A DNA stretch of 64,000 bases from Mrakia gelida (GCA_024345305.1 BRON01000008.1:1178001-1242000); one strand, 5' to 3'. Shown: positions 34,432 to 45,661, counted from the stretch's first letter. Translations and numbers: made by a program. The notes: generated by a model not told the origin, from the sequence alone.

Positions 34432-37301
34432 TCACCTGGACCTCCCCCCATCCCAATTCCACCCCTTCACCCTCCTCTCCCTCACCTTCAACCCCTTCTC
34501 AATCAACGCCTCCGTGACCCAAGCCAACCTCTCCAACTCTCCCATCTCCGCAACCCCCATCCCAAGTTTCTTCCCCTTCGCAAACCTCTTCTCCCAACTC
34601 GACTCGCACACATCGCAGGCCAACCTCGCTCGAACCTTCTGGATCTCTCCGGTGTTGGGGTTCTTGCCAGCGAGTGCGATTTCCTTGAAGGTGTCGGATC
34701 CGTCCTTGTCGCAGCCGCAGAAGAAACACCATGGGGAGGAGGAAGAGCAGCCGGTGGGTTTGGTGCCGAGCTCGAGGAAGGAGGGGGTTCGAGGTCTTCC
34801 TCGGAGGAGGAGGAGGCGGCTTGGTGAGAGGGTGGAGGTGGAGGACGAGGTGGTGCGAGGGGAGGTGCTGGTGGGGGTCGAGGGTACGAAGAGGAGGAGG
34901 AGGTCGAGGGACGGTTGTTCGGTCGAGACGAGTTGGGAAGGTTGGACGCGACGGGTTGCTGAGAGGATGATGGGAGTGAGGAACGAGGTTGAGGGCGATG
35001 ATTCGATGAGTAGGGGTGGGAGTGGGAATTGGACGCGGGGAGAGAGTGGCGATGGTGATAAGGAGGATTGGACGAGGAAGGGAGCTTCGACGAGGACGCG
35101 ACGGCGTTGGTGGAAGCGTTCGAGGAGTCGAACCTCATCTTCTTGGACGATCCAGCGACAGGTTCCTGAGGTCGTTTCCTATCGATGAAGACCGTGCTCG
35201 ATGAGGGACGGGAAGCTGAAGGTCGAAGAGCCTTCGTGTCGTCGTCCGAATCCTGGTCGTCTCCGATCGAGTCGTCCTCCTCGAGTTCCTCCGATTCCGA
35301 CGCGGCTGGTGGTCTCGTCTTCCTCCGAGCGACGACCTGTGGATCCATCGTTTCCCTCTGACCTTCGTAGCGCTTCCTAGCCGACTCGGGAGTTCGTCGA
35401 GGGTGCTGAAAAGCGGAAAGAAGGGAGAGTCAGGTCGGTTGGTGGCACGAGAGATCTCGAAGATAGAGGAGAAGAGGCACGAAGACTGACCTTCCTGGAA
35501 AATGCTTCCCAAAGTGAGTTGCGAGTTTCCTTCCAACTGGAGAGCAAGTGAACTAGAAAGTCGTCTTCCTGCTTCGTCCAAGGGCTGCGACATCCCTTGC
35601 CGGCTCGAGACGGCTTGCGAGCAGAAGTCGATCTTGAGGAGGACGAAGGAGCTGGTGGTCTGAGGAGGAGTGGAAGACGAATATCAGGTCGAGATGAACT
35701 CCTTCCAGGCCTGAAGAAAAGAGACTCCAAACTCACCGAGAGGGTCGAGGGTTGTCGGTTTTCGACGCGTCCGAAATCGAGCTCTCCTCCGACGAGTCCT
35801 CCAAGCTCGAGAGATCCGAAGAGGTTGATCGATCCTCTGCATCGTCTCCAAGCACCTTCCTCCTCCTAGTAGCGAGAGCCCTGTTTTCCGTTCCAGCCTT
35901 CTTTCGGTTCGCCATGTACTCTGCAGAACGAAAAACGAGAGGGAAGACGAGCGAGGTTAGACACGCGCGAACGAAGTCGCCGCTCGAGCCCTGCCAGAAG
36001 AAACAAAAATCTTACCAGCCATGTAGCATCCTCCGCAGAGCTTCTCGTCTCCTTTGCCCTTGATCCGATAGAACCGTGCTGCCTGATCGACGTTGCAGTT
36101 CGAGCACTTCCCTTTGACGAGAGGCTTCGTCCCTTTTTTGTGAGCGACGGGAACGCGAGAAGGCGTTGGCTGAGACGTATCTGGGACGGCTCTCGTCTGG
36201 CTGTAGAGTTCGAAAGATAAAGAGGCGAGCTTCAGTAACAACCGGGTGCAGATGCGAGAAGAGCAGTCAAACTTACATGAAGGGAACGAACGAGTGTTCC
36301 TCTTGCCCCTCCTCCTCCTCTTCCTCCTCTTCTGCGACCTCGGCTTGACTCGATTCCTCGACCTCCGGATGCTCTTAGACGATAGGCTGACCGTTGTTGG
36401 CTGCCTTGAGCTCGGCGACCTTGGAGTTGAAGTACTCGTCCCTCCTGACTTGATGGTGTTGGCGATAAGCGACAGCGGTCCGAGAAGGATGCTGCAGAGA
36501 ACGAGGACGCGAATCAGGTCAGATTCTGAGCGTCGTCGCAGAACCAAAAACACTTCAGAACGCACGCTCTTCTGGTACGAGACCCATATCGACCTGAGGC
36601 TCTGTCCCTGCTTCAGAGGTTCGGAGGCGAGAAAGCTAGCCATATCGGCTTCCTCCTCGTGTCGCCAGGCTTTGCCTCGACTAGGAGGGACCCGAGAGAC
36701 GAACTCGCTTCGGTCATCAACGTCCTCTCCTGCCTCCTCGTGAGTCGAGGGAGACTCTGCTGGAGGAGCACTGAGCTTGTACTCCTCCTCTGGAAGACCC
36801 TTTTCCTCGAAGAAGGAGTCCTTGAGCCACTCGAGGGAGACCGGACGAGGAAGCGAGCGAAGGGTAAGGTTGTCGTTGCTGCTCGAGTCGAGGATGACGT
36901 GGGAAGCTTGAGTTGCGTCGCCGGTAGTTCGGAAGACGAGACCAGCAGCTAGAGCTCTTCTCTGGTAGCGGAGTCGAAACAAGGGAAGAAGGGGAGGGGA
37001 GGTCAACGAAAGAAAAGAGGTTGAGCTCGAGCTCAACATCGTTTCCCTTCCCTTCGCTCTTCTGCTCTTTGCAACTTACCTCCAGATTCTTTTTGAGAGA
37101 CTCAGCCTTCGGCGTCGAATCGAGGTAGAAGATGAGGTTGGGATCTGAGAAGGGCCAGATCGTCGTGGATGGAGAGGGGAGTGGGGGAGTGATCTTGGAT
37201 GGGGAGGAGGAAGCTGAAGGAACAGGAGGAGGAAGGTCGAGTTGATGGGGTTGACCTTCTTCCTGCTTTTCGACGGAGCTCGGGACTGGAGAGGACGACA
37301 T
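34432..37301 (-). pseudogene. BRCT/Myb/GATA-like finger protein, copy C (nonsense codon plus frameshift)
   Basis: Seven exons can be traced: 37301-37080, 36961-36566, 36491-36277, 36200-36016, 35920-35737, 35659-35491, 35405-34432. Order: BRCT (FSDPNLIFYLDS, ASHVILDSS, VSLEWLKDSFF), Myb-like repeat (HEEEADMASFLASEP / HPSRTA), finger (CSNCNVDQ... CGGC), linker (ALATRRRKVLGDD), second Myb-like repeat (TKQEDDFLVHLLSS / HPRRTP), DRKRPQEP motif, disordered part and the Cys-pair end (WCFFCGC... CDVC, AEMGELERLAWVTE). Two lesions: TAA at 36375-36377, where copies A and B have Tyr (GQPIV-stop-EHP), and a 1-nt loss near the C5 run at 34783-34787 that separates EEDLEP from FLELGTKP. Total exon length (2345 nt) is one short of a multiple of three, as expected. 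All splice sites remain, so decay is recent or the locus is polymorphic. Confidence 0.72.
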
Positions 37302-37753
37302 AGACGTTGATCTGGCGATGAGGGTGGGGATGGCTGACTTCTCAGGGAAGAAGGAGGGGGAGTGGCATCCGAGGAAGGGAGGAAGGCGAGATGGAGGTCG
37401 AGAGAAGGAAGACTCGGCTTCGTCGGCTGAGCGTTTTCGGAGTTGTCGAAGAAGATTTTTGCCATCGTCGAGACTCTTGTCAGGAGGAGAAGGATCAACC
37501 ATCTCTTCTCATGGAGCTATCTCATTTGAAAAAAGAGGGAAGAAGCAAAGTTCGTACAAGCGTCGTTCGTCGAGGAGCGACGCATCCGTATCAGCTCACA
37601 CGCTCTCCTCACCATATCCCTGGCTCTGTCTTGTTCAGCAAAAGCACGAAGGCTACATAATGAGCTTCGCCTTTTATCTTCAGCATCTTTACCATCGTAA
37701 AAGCTCGTCCTCGAGTCCATCTTCGCGTCGCGTCCCTCTCCGTCTTCCCACCC
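37302..37753. other. Intergenic region upstream of copy C
   Basis: No conserved ORF. Contains the copy C promoter and the 3' end of the next minus-strand gene. Confidence 0.35.
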
Positions 37754-38689
37754 TCAAACTCCTCCGTATCCCTTCTCGTGCAAGATCTTGACCGGCAGCT
37801 CAGGTTCTGAGTACTGAGGTGTCTCCTGGTCCAGTGATGAAGCCGTGATATTCGTTTCCAGTTCGACAGGGAAGAGGATTGACGGAGGGAGTCGATTCGC
37901 GTATCGGACGTCTCGAAAGCTGAAGAGACAGAGTAGTCGAAGCTGCGATCAGTTCAGGCGAGAGTCTGAGGCTTCTTGTGGTGAGAGGAGCTTCGACGTA
38001 CTTCGCTGAGAGATCCAAAGACTGAGCGAGGAGCGGAAAGCGTCGCGTCGAAAGTCAGCTCGTCGATCGCACTTCTTGGAGCAAAGCGCTCTTGAGCTCA
38101 CGTTTGTAGCCACCACGTCCTAGGTAACGACCAACCACGAGTGGAAGATGAAGCTTCGTCAGCATCAACGAATTTCGAAGCTCAGAACCAAGAGGTGGAC
38201 CTGAACGAGCCCGCTCACCTTCTGCACCAAATCCAACTTCCTCCCTACCGAATCAGGCGTAGCCCCCTTCCTTCCCAGCTCTGCTTTGACGTACTTGTCA
38301 AGAATAGGTATCGAGTACTTGGAGTACTGGGGAGCGTTGACTTCGAGGGCGAGAGCGAGGGACGAAGGGGATGTGATGAGCGAGCGAGCGAAAACGACGA
38401 CGAGATCGTCGTGAGAGTCGAGATGAGACGCGAGACCTACTGTACGAGAAGGCTTTGAGAACCGAGTCGTGTGTATCTGAAACGAAGGTGCGGGGAGGCA
38501 GAGAACGGAGAGATCAGCTAACGAAGAGACGAAGAAAGAAGGAAGGCCAGACGAAAACGAGCTAGTCGAGAACGGACCTAGCTTCTCCCTCAAGACATAC
38601 AAGATCTTCATCTCGTGACCCATAGGTCCGGCTGTAGGAAAGCCTCCGTCCGCCGCTAGTGTTCCGTTGAAGTTGTCTGTTCCAGGCAT
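37754..38689 (-). CDS. Hypothetical protein (about 170 aa), multi-exon
   Basis: Segments join in frame from ATG at 38689: MPGTDNFNGTLAADGGFP, HEMKILYVLREKLGDTHDSVLKAF, INAPQYSKYSIPILDKYVKA, LDLVQK, a short exon DVVATN, SLDLSANFRDVRYANRLPPS, and a last exon with ILFPVELETNITAS ending KILHEKGYGGV and TGA at 37754-37756. All introns have GT-AG ends. An alternative reading without the last intron gives a different C-terminus that stops near 37800. I do not recognise the family, and there is no signal peptide or membrane helix. Confidence 0.45.
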
Positions 38690-38854
38690 GGGTGGTGGTC
38701 GAAGGCGAAACGAGGAAGGTCGCGGCTGAGTCGAGTTTCAAGCCGAAGTGCCTCCGCTCGTTCTGTCACTCTTCTCTTGGTCGCGAAGGGCGTCGGGTCT
38801 TCTCGAGCAACTCGGTTGGGAGAGCAGTTTTGTACAAAGATCAAGTCTATCGCA

Positions 38855-40400
38855 TCAGACGGTAAACTTCTCCCTCAACCACCTCGCTCCCTCTCCCTCC
38901 TGCCACTTCAGTTCCCCTCCGACGAACCCTCCCTCCTCGCTCTCCTCCTCGCCTCCCCAACCCTCCTTCGTCGCCAGCGTCTCTCCCAAGCCCTTCAACT
39001 GCGCCTCATCAAGTCTGTCGGGGACGAAGAAGAACTTCCTTCGCTCGTTTCCACTCGCGTCGGGTTTGCCGGGGTTGTGGACGAGAGTTGAAGGGAGGAC
39101 GCGTTCGGATTGAAGTTTCTCGATGAGGTTGAGAGGGAGGTGGAGAGGGTGGCGGGACTGAGTGAGGAGTTCGTCGGGGGAGGGGAGAGTGGGTGGTGGT
39201 GCTGGGGGGTGGTCGAAGGCGATAATTCGGGAGATGATGGAAGGAGAGGGAGGAGGGAGGGGAGCTCGGAAAGCGGTGGTGGAGGCGGAGGGGGTGGAGG
39301 GAGTGAGGGTTGTGGTTGGGAGGGAGGAAGTGGGGAGGTGGTTGTCGAGGACGAGGTGGACGATGTCTCTGATAGAGTGGGAAGGGAAGAGCGGAGAGAT
39401 GAGAGGTGATCAGCTCGATACCTCGACGCGTTCGCGGCTCGCGACTTCGGCTCCTCAGACTCACGTCCACTCGGTCATAGCTCCCATACCTGATACACGA
39501 GCAATATGGGGAGACTGTCAGCTTCGTTCACGCCCTTCAACGTGAAGGGTAACAGAAGGAGGAAGACCAGTGAACGAGACGCGACTCGAACTCACCAACA
39601 TCACCACAAGCCAACGCCTTCCCCACAGGTCCGACGACCTTGTACCCGATCTCCTGCTCGACAATCCTGATCTGCTTGCTCGTGAGAGGGTGCTCCCACA
39701 TGAAGGTGTTCATGGCGGGGAAGAGGTAGGTGGGAGTGGAAGGGGAGAGAGCTCGAAGGAGGGAGGTCGCGAGGTTATCGCAGATTCCTCCTGCGATCTT
39801 GGCGAGGGTGTTGGCGGAGCAGGGAGCGATGAGAACAACATCGGCCCATCGTCGGAGCTGGGAAGCGATGTAAGGAGACGAGACGAAGAGGAATGAGACG
39901 GGGGCGGGAATGGGAGGAGGAGGTGAGCTCGACGAAGGAAGGGCTGAGATGCAACAGGGCTGAAAACGAACCTCGATGTGGAGGATTGGGTCTCCGATTT
40001 TCTTCCAGTCCTGATGAAAGAGATCACAGATCACGTCGAGAAGTTCAGCGACGGAAGTATAGAACGAAGGGAGAAGGACGAGCTCACGTTCCATTCATCT
40101 CGATCTCGCCAGACCTTGACCTTCCCTCCTGAAGCTCGCGACACCTCCTCAGCGTCGTAGAAAGTCAAGGACGCCTCGGTAGCAATGACCTGAATCGAGA
40201 TCTTCGGGTTCTGTAGAGACAAGAAGGTAGCGCTGAGCTTGCTGATTAAGGAAAGGGAAGGAAGGAAGGAGCGAGCTGACCTTTGCGAGCTCCGCGACGA
40301 TGAGAGGGAGTTTGATAGACGCTACACTCCCCGTCGTCAGGATCAACACATGAGTGTTTCCCTCGATCCTAGATGTTGAAGCTTCGAACTGTTGAGTCAT
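38855..40400 (-). CDS. Phosphopantothenoylcysteine decarboxylase (CAB3/HAL3 family flavoprotein)
   Basis: Six exons: 40400-40281, 40210-40088, 40010-39972, 39857-39596, 39489-39465, 39368-38855. Motifs: ILTTGSVASIKLPLIVAEL (flavoprotein start), SIQVIATEASLTF, DPILHIELRRWADVVLIAP-CSANTLAK, and the signature PAMNTFMWEHP, which holds the substrate-binding Asn and Met. The family decarboxylates 4'-phosphopantothenoylcysteine to 4'-phosphopantetheine in coenzyme A synthesis, using FMN. The catalytic His is present in DPILHIE. Odd points: a 25-bp exon, and about 170 extra C-terminal residues (Pro/Ser-rich, then FFFVPDRLDEAQLKGLGETL) that I cannot assign. It is divergent from REI1 with 176 bp between starts. 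Confidence 0.85.
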
Positions 40401-40576
40401 GGATGAAAAAGTGGAAAAAAGCGAAGATGACGGGTTGGAGGAGGGAAGGCCTCCGGAGTCCTCGAGCCTCTCGTTCTCAAATTCTGCTGACAGAAGGGCG
40501 AGTTTGAGCTCATCCTTTCACCTCCTAACCACCACCGCCGCCCCTCCTCTCCCCCTACTTTCTCTTTTCCTACATC
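40401..40576. promoter_or_regulatory. Shared promoter region of PPC decarboxylase (-) and REI1 (+)
   Basis: 176 bp between divergent ATGs, with a CT-rich tract before the REI1 start. No TATA box is clear. Confidence 0.4.
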
Positions 40577-42727
40577 ATGGCCACTATCGACATGGACGGC
40601 CCCGTTCCGGCTGCCATCAATCTCAACTCCAACGGTCCTACCGTCGTCTCGGCGCCAGACCTCGAGGAAGGATCCATTTTTACCTGTCTCAATTGTGCTG
40701 TGGCCTTCCATACCCCCACCGAGCAGCGAGAGCACCATTCGTCCGACTGGCACAGGTATAACATGAAAGTGAGTAGTGAAAATTTGAACTCGACAGCTGG
40801 TCTGGGAGGCGAGAGAAACGAGCTCGCGAAGCTGACTCCCCTCCTCCCCTCCTCTCTCCTCCTCGTCTTTCCTTTCCCTTTCCCCTCCCCACCCTGCAGA
40901 GACGAGTCGCTACTCTTCCTCCTGTCACCGCCGCCCTCTTCAACAGGAAGGTCATCGAGCGAAGGAACGAGAACGCCGTCACAGCTACCAAGCACGGAGA
41001 GACCTGCAACCTTTGCGCGTGAGTCGACCTCATCCCTCCACCTCTCCTCCCTCCCTCGTTCTCTCTCGGCTCCGTCTCTGACTCCACCTCTTTCCTTCCT
41101 TCTTTGTTGCAAATCTTCTCCTCGCTCTCGGTTCCGTCTCTCAGCAAATCCTTCGCCTCCCAGGGAGCCTACCGAACCCACGTCGAGTCCAAGAAGCACC
41201 GAGACGTCGAACTCAAGGAGGCCACTCGACTCCTCCGAGGAGGTCTGCTCGCTTCGGAAGTCGAGAAGGACGAGGTCGCCTCCTACGATCCTACCACCCC
41301 TCGACCCGCTCCTCCTCCCACCGCTTCCACCTCCACTCCCGGAGCCGGTCCCTCCAACTCTTCCTCCACCGCCACTCCAGCTCCCTTCGTTCAGCCCACC
41401 ACCACCTCCCTCGTCCCCTCCTTCGACTCCTACGCTCCCAACCAACCCGTTCCTGGAGCTCCCACTCTCACCGTCGAGGCCGACGCTACCGAGGAGGAGA
41501 TCACACAGTCGATCGACGCCAAAATCGCTTTCGCTCGAACGAGGCTCACGCCGACGTCGTGTCTCTTCTGCTCGCACGCTGGAGAGTCGCAGGAGGATAC
41601 GCTCGAGCACATGGCTCTCGCTCATGGATTCTTCGTTCCGGATCAGGAGTACCTCATCGACGTTCCTGGACTCATCCTCTACCTGAGTGAGAAGGTCGCC
41701 ATCGGAAACGTCTGCCTCTACTGCAACGGGAAGGGAAAGGAGTACAAGAGCATGGACGCTGTGAGGAAGCACATGATCGACAAGAGTCACTGCAAGGTTA
41801 GTACTCTCCCTATGTCTCTGTTCCGTCGTGCAGTTGAGCGGGAGATGGCGGTGGGGAGAAAGAAAACGAAGCTGACCTGAACTCCTCGACGCGTCTTCCT
41901 CTGCTCCAGCTCGCCTACGACACCGAGTCGGCTCGAATGGAGCTCTCCGAGTACTACGACTTCCGATCCTCCTACCCCGACTCGGCCAAACGTCGTCACC
42001 GTCGACGAAGAGCCGTCAAGACCATCGCTCCCATCGACGAGGAGTGGGAGGACGAGGACATGGACGCCGAGAACGCCAACTCGGGAGACGACGAGGAACC
42101 AGAGGTCGTTATGCAGGAGGGTTCCGACGACGACGAAGACGCTTCCGACGGATCCGACTCAGACGGCGAAGGATCTTCCTACTCCTCCTCTTCCTCTCTC
42201 TCGGACTCGGACCAAATCCGCTACGATCCTCAAGCTCTTGAACTCGTCCTTCCCTCCGGTCGTCGAATCGGTCACCGTTCACTTCAACGGTACTACAACC
42301 AGCGACCTTCCCAGCCCCGAGAGGCGCCCGAGCCTGGACCTAGGAGGAACATCACCGACAAGACCGATCAGGGTCTTATCTCGAGGAGAGGAGGATTCGG
42401 AAACAACGGAGAGGGTGGAGAGGTTATCAAGGCGAGGAACAAGGGAGAGGCGAGGAACGCGACCAAGAACCCGTATAGGGCGATGCAGCAGAGGGAGCAC
42501 TTCAAGATGAAGACTGGGTTTATGTGCGTATCGTTTCTGTTGCGTTGTTTCGCGAGGGTTGAAGCTGACCTTCGTTTTCGCGTCGTTCTTTTGTTTCGTT
42601 CAGTCACAACTCTCAGAAGCATTGGCGAGATCATCTTCGTTCGTCCCATCTTCCCTCCTCGCTCCTATCTCTCCCCGCCCTTACTGACTCCTTCTTCTCC
42701 TCGTTCTTCGCTCTCACAGTCCAGTAG
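40577..42727 (+). CDS. REI1: REI1/ZNF622-type 60S biogenesis zinc-finger protein
   Basis: Five exons: 40577-40768, 40900-41018, 41145-41796, 41910-42523, 42604-42727. Finger 1 is CLNCAVAFHTPTEQREHHSS-DWH, finger 2 CNLCAKSFASQGAYRTHVESKKH, and after a Pro/Ala linker come CLFCSHAGESQEDTLEHMALAHGF and CLYCNGKGKEYKSMDAVRKHM. The acidic part and a C-terminal basic region with KNPYRAMQQREHFKMKTG and HNSQKHWRDHL are typical. Rei1 works in the cytoplasm in late maturation of the 60S subunit, helping recycle Arx1/Alb1. The C-terminus extends about 25 residues beyond the usual HFRD-like end; the stop at 42725-42727 is the first after a splice that restores this end. The 3' part of exon 1, intron 1 and the start of exon 2 are duplicated 2.3 kb downstream. 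Confidence 0.9.
40691..40944 (+). repeat. Source copy of a 254-bp duplication (inside REI1)
   Basis: This stretch spans the end of exon 1 (finger 1), intron 1 and the first part of exon 2 of REI1. It recurs at 42974-43227 with a constant offset of 2283 bp and four single-base differences found by eye, all C here and T in the second copy. Confidence 0.9.
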
Positions 42728-43594
42728 ACGGAGAACCTTTTGCTCGCTCGCTCGCTTTCGACTCTTCGTTCTTGCTTTTCTCTTTTCGCTTTCTTCTTCA
42801 CGTTACGTTTCGTGTGTGTCTTCGGTTTGCTTTCGCTTCATCTATCTCTCACCTCCCCACCTCGCCCTTCGTTATGTTTGCGTCTTTCATCGATTTGAAT
42901 CGCTTTCTCCTCTTTTCCCTCGACTGGACGCGTTCTCGCCTTTCGCTCTCTCTTCCTCGCCTGGCGGGTCTGAAATTGTGCTGTGGCCTTCCATACCCCC
43001 ACCGAGCAGCGAGAGCACCATTCGTCCGACTGGCACAGGTATAACATGAAAGTGAGTAGTGAAAATTTGAACTCGATAGCTGGTCTGGGAGGCGAGAGAA
43101 ACGAGCTCGCGAAGCTGACTCCCCTCCTCCCCTCCTCTCTCCTCCTCGTCTTTCCTTTCCCTTTCCCCTCCCCACCCTGCAGAGACGAGTCGCTACTCTT
43201 CCTCCTGTTACCGTCGCTCTCTTCAACTCCCTCCTCGACTTCGCTTCGAGCTCTCTCGTGTTTTTTCCCGGTTCCAAAATCGCGCGAGAACGAACGAAAC
43301 CCATGTCGACGCGTCGACTCTTTCCTCTCCTTCTCTTCAGAAAGCCTCAGCTCGCCTTCGAAAAAAACTCGATCCCCAAACTAGAAAAACCTCTCAGCAG
43401 CATGGATAAGACGCGCAAGATCCATGAAAAACTGTAAAAAGGTCGACTCGAGCATGACGACTCTCCCTCTCCCTCTCTCGCTCCCTCCGAAATCGATTCA
43501 AGCTCACCTTCCCCTTCCTCCCCTCCCTTCCTTCCTTCCACCCACCCACACCCTCTCACCCTCCTTTCCCACCTCTCAGGCCTTCACTTCGACG
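42728..43594. other. Intergenic region between REI1 and the hydrolase
   Basis: Includes the REI1 fragment. The rest is pyrimidine-rich. The hydrolase frame is open from 43424 (possible ATGs at 43424 and 43454), but the sequence before 43595 looks like 5' UTR. Confidence 0.4.
42974..43227 (+). repeat. Downstream copy of the 254-bp REI1 fragment
   Basis: Near-identical to 40691-40944, in the same orientation, still carrying the intron. That points to DNA-level duplication rather than retrocopying. It lies 250 bp past the REI1 stop and is not part of any visible full gene. Flanking sequence is pyrimidine-rich. I saw no obvious target-site duplication. Confidence 0.9.
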
Positions 43595-45661
43595 ATGCCT
43601 CTCCCCCACTGGATTCTCCAACCCTCCCTCTTCCCTCCAGCCTTCCTCGCTCCGCTCTTCCCTCCGTCCGGTCCCCTCGCCTGGTTGATCCGTCTCGTTC
43701 GCCTCAGCTACACCCTCCTCGTCTCCTTCCCTCTCATCCTCTTCTCTTCAACCCTCTCGTACCTGTCGGGCATAAGTCTGCTGCCGACTTTCCCTGGTCG
43801 AGACAAGAGTACGAATACAGTTGTGCCTCTCGTGGCGAGTCTGATCTGGAGTGCGACATGGGGGTTCCTCAGCCCTCCTCCTTTGGACCAGGAGGTGATG
43901 AAAGAGGAAGGGACGAGGATGAGTTTGAGGTTGTTTGGTGAAGAGGAAGGGGTGAGAGTGAAGGGCGTGGAGGTGGAGAAGGTTGGGGAGGAGTGGTGTA
44001 GGGGTGTCGTGCGGGATGGGTTCGGACTTGTCAAGAGGAGGAGGGTCGGAGGGAGTTGGGTTTGGAGGGATGAGAAGGGTGAGAAGAAGAGGAAGGAGGG
44101 GGATGGGAGGGCCGAGAGGGGAGAGAAAGTCGTTTTGTATGTAGTGGGAGGTGAGCAGAGCTTCTTTTTATCTTCTTGGGCGAAGGGGAGCGACAGGGAG
44201 GGAACGTAGGAAACGAACGAATCGTCGAAGCTCGCGAGCTCACACCCTCCCTCCCTTCCCCTCCCTTCTTCTCCCCTTCGCTAATGATCTATCTAGGTGG
44301 CTACGTCTCCGGGGACGCCCTCCTCGGACCCTTCATCTTCAACCTCCTTCACTCCTCCCCGAAGAACACTCGTTTCTTCACCGTCGCCTACCGTCTCGCT
44401 CAACACCCTTCGACTTCGTTCCCAGCTGCTCTTCAGGACTTGCTCGCTGCTTGGATCTACCTCACGAAGGAGAAGGGTTTCAGACCGGAGGATGTGACCC
44501 TTGCGGGGGACTCGGCGGGAGCGGGAGCGATTTGGAGCTTGGTTTCGTACCTTGGGGTGCTGAGTGAGGAGGAGCGAGGAGATGGAGATGGGTTGGGAAT
44601 GCCTGGGAAGGTTGCGCTGTTTTCGGTGAGTCGTCTTCTGGAGGCTCTGGATAACTCTTACCTACTCTAGGGGCTCCTAGTGCTACTGGATCAGGAGGAA
44701 TCGAGCTATCGTCTCTCGCATCTCGTTCGCTCGAGCTCGTCGCTAACTCGACGCGTCTTTCTCGCTTTACCTTTCCCAGCCCTGGTCCGACCTCACCCTC
44801 TCCCACCCAACCTACATCTCCAACGCACCCTTCGACATCCTTAATCGAGCTCAATGCGTAACAGCCGCCTCCTTCTACCTCCGCAACCTCGACTCCCCAG
44901 GACCCTCTCCTCCCTCGTCCGCTCGAAAGTCAACCGAAGACATCACCCACGCTGCTCAGCTCCTCGAACGAGAGTCCTTCGATAGACTCGGAGCGGCTCA
45001 TCCCATCTTCTCTCCCTCGGCTCTTGCTCATCATCAGCACGTCCACGCTCACGCTGGACAGGAGGAGGACGATGAAGAGGAGTTGGTCGACGCTTCGACG
45101 AGTGTTCCGGTCGAAAGTGCAGCAACTTCGCACGATCCTCACCCCTTCCCAACATCTCCCTCCTCACCCTCACCCACATCCTCTTCACCATCGGAGTACC
45201 ACTCCATCATCTCCTCCCTCTCCTCCGGCAAATCCTCCTCCAACTACCTCTCCCCAACCTCCTCCCCCTCCTCCGGCTCCTCAACCCCCTCTCCCTCACT
45301 CAAACACTCCCCAACCCACCCTCCACCCTCTCCCCACACCTCCCATCTCCTCTCTCTCCTCCTCCCTCCCATCTTCAAGGCCAAAACCAAGTTCTTCATC
45401 CACTCGGGCTCCTCAGAACTCTTCGCCTCGGAAATCTCCCTCCTCGTCGCTTCCCTTCGAGCAGCCAACATTCCCGTGTGGAACGTCGTTGAGGATGGCT
45501 TGTGTCATGGTGGGGCGCAGTCGTTCCCGATGGCGAAGAGCGGGGATGGGAAGGGTTGGAGTGGGAAGGCGGCGAGGAAGGCTGGGAGGGCGTTTGGGTG
45601 TTGGTTGGAGGGTGGAGGTGGGAGGGAGGGTGGGGGGGAGGGATGGGTTTGGGGAGATTGA
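43595..45661 (+). CDS. Alpha/beta hydrolase (esterase/lipase, GDSAG type)
   Basis: Exons 43595-44150, 44297-44625 and 44780-45661 give about 588 aa. The N-terminus has hydrophobic segments (LAWLIRLVRLSYTLLVSFPLILF, LVASLIWSATWGFL) that suggest membrane anchoring. The core has GGGYVSGD in the position of the HGGG oxyanion loop, RLAQHP, then DVTLAGDSAGAGAIWS with the nucleophile Ser, and PWSDLTLSHP. After a long Ser/Pro-rich insertion (about residues 375-450) comes KTKFFIHSGSSELFASEISLL with the likely acidic residue, and VWNVVEDGLCHGGAQSF with the likely catalytic His. The substrate is unknown. The missing first His of HGGG is unusual but tolerated in related steryl acetyl hydrolase-like proteins. 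Confidence 0.75.

Noticed and set aside
36330..36400. A 49-bp intron that would remove the TAA of copy C
   Set aside because: It would delete a segment (EHPEVEE) conserved in copies A and B and put the exon into a different frame from the next conserved exon.
38777..39540. Plus-strand frames opposite the decarboxylase C-terminal extension
   Set aside because: Gly/Glu/Val repeats mirror the Pro/Ser codons of the minus-strand exon. No conserved motif.
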